A program made the translations under genes and the position numbers. Below are positions 55,717 through 64,000 of a stretch of 64,000 nucleotides of DNA, piece after piece. Origin of the DNA: Symsagittifera roscoffensis (taxonomy: Eukaryota > Xenacoelomorpha > Acoela > Convolutidae); the NCBI RefSeq assembly GCF_963678635.1, contig NC_087064.1:16237802-16301801 (forward strand), given 5' to 3'. Position 1 is the stretch's first letter, and each line of letters starts with the position of its first letter. The notes under the pieces are model-generated. The model searched no databases and had not been told where the DNA came from. It saw only the letters and a program-made list of their open reading frames with translations.

Positions 55717-57565
55717 GTATCATTAAATAAAAACATAGATGTTTTACTTGGTTATACTTACGTGTATAATTTTTTTGAAATTTTCTATTATATAATTTTT
55801 TCGTCGCTGCTGAAGAATTTCCATTCGTGGGCGGGCAATGCAAGAGACAAATAATAAAACTTAAATGAAAGAATTACAATGCTAACGATTTAAAGCAATT
55901 TTTATGAATGAGAGCGCGAAACAAAAAATAAATTACATCAAAATTACAATAGTTACGCAAGCAGTTTCTTACGACAGATCTATTTAACAATCCCCTTATG
56001 GTACCAAGTAACAAATCTCCCTACCACCCTATAAGGAAATAATTCAACGGTTAATAATATGAATTTTTGAGCCTAGTGTAACGAATTTCCTCTCACCCCT
56101 AATGCAAAGGGGGGAATAGATAAATGAGATCCCTTACCAGACATACTGGGTAAATTTTTCTACTTCTGTTAATTGAGTTTTTCTGCATTCTTTTTCTTGA
56201 TTTAATTTATGACTAGAACGGATTTTAACCGGTTTAATGATTCCATCAAAAGTTAAATTCAATTTTTGCTTTCTGTTCCGACCATTGAAAAAGGTGAGGA
56301 ACTTTGCATTCGGGTGTGTTTTAGTTTTTTTCTTTTTGTTTTCGATGCAAAATTAGGTACCACAAATAATTATCGGACTGATTTGAGTGATGTTCCATAT
56401 TGAACCCCGTGATTCGAAACATTTTTTGTTTTTCGTCATATTTCGAGCTAATAAATAAGCTTGCTATGGCTTATTTTAATGGCTTAAAAGCTTACAATAT
56501 CAGAATAAAAGCCGTCTTCAGTTTTACTCGAGGAAAGTTATTTTGTTTGCAGTATTATAGCGCTGTTTTGGAATCAAAAACTACAAAAACTCAAAAAAGT
56601 GCAAAAAAAATGTACAATTTTTGAAAATTTTCTTGTTGATTTTTTAAATTCATTTTTCTACAAAAATTATTTTCCAGTTTGCTTACTTCCTAGAAACTTT
56701 CAAAAAATTATATGTTATGGTTTTTCGTTAAGCTCATTTTATCATACCACGCCGAAAAAACGACCCTATTTTTAAAAAAAATGTTTTCTTTTTTAAGAAA
56801 GTAGTCGGAACACTCTGTGCTACTTGCACAGTAATTGGCTATCCTTGTTTTTATTGCAGATTTTTTTTGCAAAAAAAAAACATTTTTGTTGCCTAGAGAA
56901 TGAATTATTTAAACGTAGACGAGAAATGAGCATGCGTTTCAGATTGAAAGCTATTTTTTTAAGTTACAGAACAGGAGTTGAAACTTGCATACAAAATAGA
57001 AAACTCAGAAAGCGAGCAAAACTTTAAGTCTCAAAAACAAAAGTTTTAAAACAACTAGCGCTAATAGGTGTGTCATCTCAAAAACTAAACCTCTAAACCG
57101 TTTGAAGCAATTTTTATAAATGTGAGCCCGAAGCAAAAAAAAAGTTACATCAAAATCACAATAGTTACGCAAATAGTTTCTTACGACGGATTTGGCGAAT
57201 TATCCCGCACAACAAAATTGGTCCAAAGTTGAATTGAGAAACTAGTTCGTCTTTTTTTTCGTGTGACTCAAATTTCCACACTTGATCTTTGATGTCGTCC
57301 AAAATTCATAGCTTTTGAACTTTTTCCCGAAAATAATTCGGTATGGGTTAAGGGACAGTCGGAACATTCAGTGCTTTGCTCTGATATACGAGCAGTCTGG
57401 CTTACAACCTAATCGGTTTCAACTCGAACACTATTTTATCTAATCAACTTAAAACATCCTGATTTTACCTGCAGCACAATTAAAACACGGAGAAATTAAG
57501 TCAACGGAGGCGATAAAAACATTCATAAACTGTCTTTTTTGATAAACAGACGAAGCATGAAATCA
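55717..57565. other. Presumed intron 10, with repeat fragments
   Basis: No exon found. 55888-55985 matches 57101-57195 (shared ACAATAGTTACGCAA and TTCTTACGAC) as a direct repeat. 56269-56328 is the inverted partner of 3541-3600. 56800-56830 and 57350-57410 hold ends of the CAGTCGGAACATTCAG repeat family. Confidence 0.45.
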
Positions 57566-57743
57566 GCACCCATTAAGCCCAATCAAAACAATTTTTGTTG
57601 ATTTGGTGTTATCATAGGGTTCGCAGTTCTCAAGATTACTATCCAGCCGTTAGAGCTCAATGCATCTAACGGCTTGATAACAATCATGTACTATGATAAC
57701 TTTAAAGTCTTAATGGGTTTAATGGGTGCTTGATTGGGCTTAA
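57566..57743. repeat. Foldback element with nested hairpins
   Basis: The outer inverted repeats GCACCCATTAAGCCCAATCAA (57566-57586) and TTAATGGGTGCTTGATTGGGCTTAA (57719-57743) share both halves, each inverted. Inside are ATCATAG/CTATGAT (57611 and 57691) and a perfect 10-bp stem AGCCGTTAGA/TCTAACGGCT (57645-57654 and 57665-57674). Probably a small inverted-repeat transposon; an RNA hairpin is possible. Confidence 0.6.
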
Positions 57744-57842
57744 CACCATTTCTTGAGTAACCTTACTGTTTTGATGCATACCTTTGAGGTTAATCTTAGC
57801 ACCAGTTCATTTGCTGAAAACTGTCATTTGCTTGCTCAATGG

Positions 57843-57931
57843 CAGGGGCGGAATTAGGAGAGGCGGGGGCGGACGTTTTCCTTCCCTCAGCCCCCCCCCC
57901 CCCCCTCGAGAAAATCCTAGATCCGCCCCTG
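57843..57931. mobile_element. 89-bp hAT-type miniature transposon with perfect 8-bp target duplication
   Basis: Begins CAGGGGCGGAATTAGGAG and ends CCTAGATCCGCCCCTG. It is flanked by CTCAATGG on both sides (57835-57842 and 57932-57939). It is the same family as 15062-15355, with most of the interior removed except a G-rich and a C-rich tract. Confidence 0.88.
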
Positions 57932-57939
57932 CTCAATGG

Positions 57940-59528
57940 CATTTGTTTTTTTGAACAAGATGCCAAAACGCTTGACTTTTTTTTTACCCAGAATACAACT
58001 GCCTAAACTTATTTTTTTTTCAGTTATAGTCCAAAGGGGAATTGCACAGTAAAAAGTTTGTAACACTTTCTGCTTTTTTATTTGATCAGTTGTACAAAAA
58101 CAAAAAGGATTGATGGCTGCTAAGTTTTTTAAAGCACCCATCACAATGCTTCTTTGTAGTTATGTGAGAAGTTAATAGCGGTTTGATTAAGATTACAGTC
58201 ACTCGTACGATTATCTGGGATTGACACCAGATTTAAGAAGGCAAAGGCTCCGAAAACATTGGGGGAGAATATAGCCTTTTTAACTTTTAGCGATGAAACG
58301 TTATTCACTTCACTTTATCCAAAAAAGAACCACAAACATCGCTTGCTTGCTCCTGATGATACTCCTTCAAAATATGGTTTGTTTGCTTTTTTAAGACACA
58401 ACTAAGTTTAATGTGCCACTAGTGCTTAAAGCTTTCCAAACGCACATGCTGGAAAAAGGTCATCTATTTTTTGTCAAATTGAACTGCGGAATGACGGGAA
58501 TAGGCCAAAAGTTTTGTACTGGAATGAAAAAAAAACAAGACATTGGGTAAAAAACGGGACGTTATGGTTAGCAACACTTGAAACGGGCGTTAGAAACATA
58601 AAGAACGAGTGCTAGACAGAGCAGTGTGCTTGAAAAACACTAATAACGAGATTGCATTAGGGTAAGCAGAAATGGTCGCTGCGCTTTGTTATGGTTAGAA
58701 CTAAACACCCCGTTTGGTTTATGCAGCTCTACCATCAACAGGTGCATTACTTGTGACTTGAAACAAATCCACTGATACCAATGAAGTCGCATTAGGTTGA
58801 TTTTGCTATGAAATCGGTTTGATCACTTGCTACTGCTGTTCAGAAACAACTGCGAAAAAGTTTGCTGACGCAAAGTTATCAATTTTTTTTGCCAGCTATT
58901 TTGTCTTAGCTAGCCTTGAAATTTGTATCTACTTATAAATTTTTATAACTTGGTGATGTATTCATAAAATTATTTTTTACGGTACGAATTTGAATGATAA
59001 ATTGGCCCAAGCTAGTCAAAACAACCGGTGTTTGTCCTTGAGGGTCTGCCTTAAAAATCGTTGAACCAAAACAGAACCCTAACTGGACGGCATTTTTCTG
59101 AGCCCTACTTCATAGACTTTTCACGCTCAAAACTGCACAATTAGGCCTGAATATACCAAAAAATAAATTTGGGACAATTTTTTTTCCGACGATTGATTTT
59201 TCCAATTGGTACAAACTGTAGTATTTGGCATATTAGAGCCAATGACAACAATTAGAGACAAACTCGTACTGAGTTGAAAAACGTTTCTTTTTACGAACAA
59301 TTTTTTTATTTCAGCGAATTTTAGGGGTTCATAAGGACATTTGAAGCCTTTCAACTGTATGAAAAAATTTGAAACATTTTTTTGCAGCAACAAAGAGGTG
59401 AACGTCACATTTCTTGCTTTTTGTGACTGGTTTCGACCACAAAGTTCAGGAAAATCTTCAGATACGTCCTTATCCGAAAATGTGTCGTGACGCAAAACTA
59501 CCCAAAAATGAATTAAACTTATCAACAG
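57940..59528. other. Non-coding stretch, nothing recognised
   Basis: Moderately AT-rich. The 132-codon minus-strand frame at 59127-59525 shows no domain or motif, and I do not call it a gene. Confidence 0.4.
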
Positions 59529-59798
59529 TGTGGGATAACAACAGACAGACTCTCAACTGATAAAACAAAATGTATTATGTGAATTGATCACTAGAACTAA
59601 CAATAACGTATTCTGTATCTTTCACCAGAAAACGAGAGAGTGATTCTTTCATTCAACAAGCCACTAACTCGGTCGACTGGTACCGACCTTGATATATCAA
59701 TCAATAAAACCAAGCTGACTCACACTACTGTGACCTTTAACACCATCTTAAAAACACAATAACAATTTCATAAGGGGTGGCCCTCCTGGCGTACCACA
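59529..59798 (-). repeat. Element 3 right LTR
   Basis: On the minus strand it starts TGTGGTACGCC and ends GTTATCCCACA, about 270 bp. This is inferred from the purine tract before it and from the similarity of both ends to element 1's LTR. Its partner is outside the window, so the edges are not proven. Confidence 0.7.
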
Positions 59799-59810
59799 CT
59801 TCCCCCCTTT
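59799..59810 (-). other. Element 3 polypurine tract
   Basis: Minus-strand AAAGGGGGGAAG directly before the LTR. Confidence 0.8.
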
Positions 59811-60084
59811 AAAAAATTTCTGATCAACAGAAAATATCAGCTCAAAAATAAGTCTAAGTAGGAGTTTCGAATTTTTCAGTTTTAGTTTTTTGCTAACTCT
59901 TTTTCTGATGCTCTACATTAGGGTTCTTTTTGAAATAGTTTCATTTTCTTCTTGGAGACGGAGATGATGATAGCTCCTCTGCCGACTCTGGAATAGTTAT
60001 CCCTCTGGAAAATCCTAGCACTGACGCATCTGATACCTCCTTTACCTCATGACGTATGGGACTGCTGTAGAATTGTGTCTGCTT

Positions 60085-60763
60085 CTAACTGCGTCCTGAA
60101 GTTCGGGACGACGATGATTCATTCCCATCTTGTTCTGCTGTAGTATTTGGTGTGAAATTATGTGGGGTGTCTGCCGACTTGTTAGGGCTGGTTTCCGGAG
60201 TTGGTTTTACAATTGTTAGGTGGCAGGACTTCGTAGTAATATTAGATTCCCCCACTTGGTCATCTTCCGAGGATACTGGCATTAATCTAGTTGCATCTGA
60301 GACAACCTCTGCACCAGGTTATAAAGTGACTCTGCTGGTAATGTTGGACCTTCTATTATCACTCTTGACCGAAATTGGAACTACTTTAGAACTTGACGGT
60401 TGGTCAATTGGTGAAGAGCTCGTCATTAGTGGGTTGATGACGCCTCCTGAACTTGACGACAATCTTGTTAGGTCCGTTATCGGAACTGGAGGTTTAGAAG
60501 TCTGGATCGGTGTGCTGGCCCTGGATACGCTGGGTGCAATCCTCCGAAATTTTCCGTGGAAAGGGACTGTCGTTTCTGCCAGTTTTGTTGACGCTGACAA
60601 TTTTCTCGGGTGTGCTTGTGCCTTCGGATCTATCAGTTCGTCTGATGAGGAAGATGACGAGAACTTCCTTTGTCTCCTTATTCTTTTTCCAGTTACTGGC
60701 TTGCTGGGTCCTTGTCGACTTGAGGTTTGGGATTTATCTAACCTAAATGAAATGTTAGTTTTG
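60085..60763 (-). pseudogene. Element 3 disordered C-terminal Pol tail
   Basis: Frames 60319-60600 and 60085-60282 on the minus strand are Ser/Thr/Pro-rich and carry 'SSGGVINPLMTSSS', matching 'SGGVIDLTMSSSS' of element 1. The order integrase, then tail, then purine tract is the same. The 211-codon frame on the plus strand over this region is its mirror image. Confidence 0.6.
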
Positions 60764-61405
60764 CTAATATTTTCGCCGAATCTTTAATATACGTTGAAGG
60801 AATGACTTTGATAGCCTCATGCAAATAACGTTTAAATAATTGTTCCTTAATTTATGATTTGCCACTTTCCTGAATTTTTTAAGTGATTTTGGATTAGATA
60901 AGAGCACTGACTCTAGCTTACATTTAGTATTGCATGTTGGTGAATCCACTGTATCTTGTCTAAAACTCAGAGTCCCTGTTGTTAAGCTGTTTCTGAGAAA
61001 AGCCGCTAGGAATTGCTTTCTCTCTGTTAATGTGCGGAGAGCCCGGCATCCTTCTTCGTGAGTCAGCTTGTTATTCCAAACCGTCCATTCATTCGCTGAT
61101 TTGGTTAACTGTTCGAGGGACCTATAGTAAGGTCTGTTCGCAATCTGTGTAATTTCTTGTTTGAATTTAGGCAATACGTCTCGGCTTTGGCAGCCCTTCC
61201 TGACTACTTTGATTCGAGGTCTGCTTTCGCATGTCTCTCTTCTGTCCGCCGCAGTCAAGAGATCTCTTTCCAGTTTTTGCTCGTCTAAAAGTAGTTTATA
61301 TTTAAGATTGTCGGTCGCTAACAACCGTTCAGAGTTTGGCTTCCTACTAAAATGTAATTCAAACGAAACAGAGCTAGTCCTGTTACTGAAATTCTTCTTA
61401 TCCAA
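60764..61405 (-). pseudogene. pol: Element 3 integrase C-terminal region
   Basis: A 213-codon minus-strand frame that aligns with 11575-12100 of element 1: 'FELHFSRKPNSE', 'RIKVVRKGCQSRDVLP', 'LTHEEGCRALRTLTER'. It is the best preserved piece of this element. Confidence 0.8.
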
Positions 61406-62290
61406 ATATCTTCGATTATCAATTTTAGAGCCGAATGAAACTCTGGTGGATTATTTTTCAACTGTAAGGTTCCCAAGTTCCTTTAAATCGTCTGTATTGC
61501 ACGCTCTATCAATCAGCAACCAGGGTGATCTCCGACTGAGCAGAAAATGTGTTTAATGCCTTTTGATTTGCAAAATTAATTTGCGACCCTGTTTATAAAA
61601 CCAGAACATTCGTCCGTTCTGATTGCCTTCGGAATACTATCGTAAAAAAGTTCTCCAAGAATTTTAAAATTTGTAGGCTCCAGTCGATTTGGTGAGCATT
61701 GCAGACATATTTAGAATAACGGTCAATAGCTACCAGAATATAGGTTTGATTTTTTACACTGTCTGATAATGGGCCCGCGTAGTCCAGCTGGTCTTCCTCC
61801 TTAGGAGCATTTAGTAGAGGATGAGATTTGTAATTTTAAAAGGACTCATTGGTTTTAAATTCTTACCGAATAGGGTGTATCCTCTGCAGTTCTTGCAAAG
61901 ATTTTCTATGTTTCTATGGATCCTCTACCAACAAAAATACTGGACTGCGTCCACTATCATTTCTAGACCTGGATGCGAGCGGTGCAAGCGTGACAACACT
62001 GGCCGTTGGAGACAACTTGGGGTCGCGATTCTGTCATCGATCATTATGCAGCCGTCAACCATCGTTGCTGAGTCCCAAAAGGTCTTGATGTAAGGGTCTA
62101 TCGTGGCAAAGCCTTCATAATCCTTATTTCTTATCGCTGTAATCATCAGTCTGAGCGTTGCATCTTGGTCTGTTAGCTCGCTGAGTATGTTTGCGTCTAA
62201 AATGCCTATCAGACCCTGTAGTGACTTTTTATCTTCGGCGACTATTCTTTGACGCAGTGATACTCGATTTACTTGCTTTATCGCTCGTTT
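61406..62290 (-). pseudogene. pol: Element 3 integrase zinc domain and catalytic core
   Basis: The frame 61925-62146 gives the zinc-domain part ('LSRLHRSHPGLE'). Further down, in shifting frames, 'LDYAGPLSDS' (first Asp), 'AIDRYSKYV', 'IRTDECSGF' (second Asp retained) and 'GDHPGC' are readable, with several stops. Non-functional. Confidence 0.72.
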
Positions 62291-62413
62291 CGGTCGAGTA
62301 ATTCGTTGCTTCCGAAAGTTAGCGATTATAGTGGCTTACTTGGTTCGTCGGAGATCACCTGCTTGCGCTGACGAAATTCTTCTGGGTTTCTTCGCCTTCC
62401 ATCTGCGGATAGG

Positions 62414-62905
62414 TCATGAACGACCAAACTGAATTTTATGAAGAGGCGCGAATTCATTCAAGAGTATTCTAAAACTTTCATCTATTATAAACTCTTCAGA
62501 AGCGTTCGACATAGCTAAAATTGAAAAGTTTTTACAAGTTGTTGATTCGCTAACGACGATTTTATTTTGATAATATGGCACAGTTGATTTAAATATTTTG
62601 CAGATAGGTACAGGAGGAGACTGGGTTATGTTATTGGATATTAGAGAATGCTCAGGAATTCCGCCAGAGAATTGAGTATGATATGTCGAATCTGATTGGT
62701 TCCCGTTTGTGCATAAATTAACTGCGCCCTCTTGTGGCGAGTATTCATAGTACAGTTTGCTCAATTGAGTTTGGGTCAAAAAACAGTGCATAAATTAGTG
62801 GAGCCCTCTCGCGGTGTTCATCCATATTACAGTTTACTCAACTGTGATTGGCGCAAATCTATGCACAAATTCGTAACGCCCTCTCGCTGTGTATCCATAA
62901 TACAA
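62414..62905 (-). repeat. Element 3 spacer with three 75-77-bp tandem repeats
   Basis: Minus-strand cores CCACAAGAGGGCGC (62724-62737), CCGCGAGAGGGCTC (62801-62814) and CAGCGAGAGGGCGT (62876-62889) are 75-77 bases apart. Each is followed by AATTT(A/G)TGCA and then CCAATCA-like or CCCAAACTCA sequence. The minus-strand frame 62414-62791 reads 'YSPQEGAVNLCTNGNQSDS'. It corresponds to the spacer of element 1 at 9814-10704. Confidence 0.72.
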
Positions 62906-62949
62906 CTTGAGATTTGTTTGGCGGTTAGAAGCAATCGTCAAAATTCCTG

Positions 62950-64000
62950 AAAAAAAACGATCGTTGTACTAAAAATTGTTTATACATGGGATGCTTTCTG
63001 ATACATCCTGTTTAAAAACAGGGTTAGGTAAATAATTAAACTCCTTGTTGTTACACTTTTAGATTGAGCAAGCGGAAAAGAAATTGTGAGTCGATTTCAC
63101 TACGAACTGTTCATCGACACTTGATGGTTGGGGTCATCAAATGTTGGGTGACGTGATGTATTCCTAGCTTTGTACCCGCAATATGTATGACTTTGAAATC
63201 AAAAGGTAGTAACCAGTCTACCCATCTGGTCAGTCAAGATTGATAGGATTTTTTTACCTCTCTTTGACTGAAACGCTGAGATGATTGCTTCAGGGTCGGT
63301 TAAAACCTCCCCAGTAAAAAGTTTTGGATATGACCAAAAGTTTGGGATATGACCACACTATGGCTAGTAGCTCTAATTTGTTAGTGCTGTATTTCTTTTC
63401 CTGAATTTTCAAAAATCTGGAAGCGATTGATATCGGAACCCTTGGACCATCTGGTAACTCCTGTTCCAAGGCTGAACCTAGTCCACTATGACCAGCGTCG
63501 CATTTCACCCTGGAATTTCTCTTTTGGTCCTTTTGATACATTTTTGTAATGTTTGATAATAAATTGAGCGTATCTTCGAAACCCTTTTGTTGGTCTGCTC
63601 CCCACACGAATATTTGTTTATTGCTCATTTTTAACGAAGGTCTGAACTGTTTGGTCAGGAGATGACAGTTTGGTAGGAATTTCTGTAGGTAGTTGAGGAC
63701 TCCCATAAAAGAACGAAGTGTTGGGGGTTTGATAGCTAGGACTACCTGTACTTTTGAGAGTTTGGGTTGGTACCCAGTTTTACAACTATCGAAACCTAAC
63801 CACGATATTCTGTTTACAGAAAATCCTACTTTGATACTTTTAGAGCAAAACTTTTTGTCTATTTAAAAAGACGTTTTCTACAATTTTCCAACAGATCCTT
63901 TCGAAACCATTAGTAAATTTTCCAGAAAACAAATGACTCCCTTGATATTTTGTAGGTTGTTGTCCATTGCCTTTTGAAAATCTTTGGGCATATCTGTGAG
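62950..64000 (-). pseudogene. pol: Element 3 reverse transcriptase (3' part) and RNase H
   Basis: From the window edge on the minus strand: 'LTDMPKDFQKAMDN', then 'CFLENLLMVSKGS', in which the catalytic Asp-Asp of the RT box is Glu-Asn. After breaks, 63290-63706 gives the thumb and the first RNase H strand ('RVKCDAGHSGLGSALEQELP', 'KYSTNKLELLAIVW'). A later piece 'RLTRWVDWLLPFDF' (about 63210-63250) ends the RNase H domain. Inactive by both frame and active site. Confidence 0.82.

Larger units (their letters stand above)
59529..64000 (-). mobile_element. Element 3: Ty3/gypsy-like LTR element, 3' part, minus strand
   Basis: Relative of element 1 read from the window edge downwards: RT, RNase H, tandem-repeat spacer, integrase, disordered Pol tail, purine tract, LTR. 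Its 5' half (gag, protease, left LTR) lies beyond 64000. Frames are heavily broken, more so than in element 1. The LTR begins TGTGG and ends CCCACA, like element 1. Confidence 0.85.

Noticed and set aside
59127-59525. 132-codon minus-strand frame as a host gene
   Set aside because: No recognisable domain, no supporting splice structure, composition like the surrounding non-coding DNA, and it abuts the element 3 LTR.
60152-60787. 211-codon plus-strand open frame
   Set aside because: It lies antisense to the Ser/Thr-rich Pol tail of element 3. The Leu/Val/Gly-rich translation is the mirror of Ser/Asn/Pro codons, and the minus-strand motif SGGVI matches element 1.
1-64000. CRISPR arrays, tRNA, rRNA genes and bacterial-type operons
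   Set aside because: No regular short repeats with unique spacers, no cloverleaf or ribosomal sequence that I could recognise by eye, and the gene structures are spliced. A covariance search for tRNA was not possible here.

Overview
This window looks like AT-rich nuclear DNA of an animal, probably an invertebrate; I cannot name the clade. The reasons are a signal-peptide exon, spliced exons with GT...AG borders and consistent phases, fibronectin-III-like (FN3) extracellular domains, and a load of Ty3-type LTR elements, hAT-type miniature transposons and Polinton/Maverick-like DNA polymerase relics. I see no bacterial genes, rRNA, tRNA or CRISPR.

Host gene. One plus-strand gene runs from an ATG at 405 to at least 55716 and leaves the window unfinished. 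I reconstruct ten exons, 1,686 coding bases in about 55 kb. A 24-codon secretory exon is followed by five and a half FN3-like domains. Domains 1 and 2 sit in single exons (3757-4026, 5482-5742). Domains 3, 4 and 5 are each split over two exons (6015-6109 + 13762-13990, 34331-34423 + 34693-34914, 35469-35626 + 55165-55312). Domain 6 begins at 55577. Every domain border is phase 1 and follows a cysteine plus Thr or Lys. The introns carry nearly everything else in the window.

Element 1 (6358-13566) is a Ty3-like retrotransposon in intron 4 with nearly identical LTRs and a CTTCC target duplication, yet its gag-pol is full of stops and frameshifts. Element 2 (16373-33866) fills most of the 20-kb intron 5. 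It is an unusually long (about 17.5 kb) A-rich LTR element with gag, an Asn/Ser/Arg-rich nucleocapsid tail, protease, an RT with most of its catalytic domain deleted, RNase H, integrase with a GPY/F-like module, an extra reading frame before env, an env-like gene with an internal tandem duplication, and further reading frames after env. Element 3 (59529-64000, minus strand, cut by the window edge) is a diverged relative of element 1.

The 19.5-kb intron 8 (35627-55164) holds two diverged copies of a 5-6 kb segment with minus-strand family-B DNA polymerase relics (copy A about 37990-43200, copy B about 44946-49740). They are separated by near-identical 627-bp tandem units, with a smaller inverted fragment near 52.6-53.0 kb. 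Short elements with terminal inverted repeats, a 94-bp near-perfect palindrome and several dispersed repeat families are scattered through the remaining intron DNA.

The observations I consider most worth pursuing are element 2 and its unassigned reading frames; a roughly 75-bp tandem repeat shared by elements 1 and 3, between RNase H and integrase, that carries a CTCF-like core; and the long palindrome at 2320-2413.
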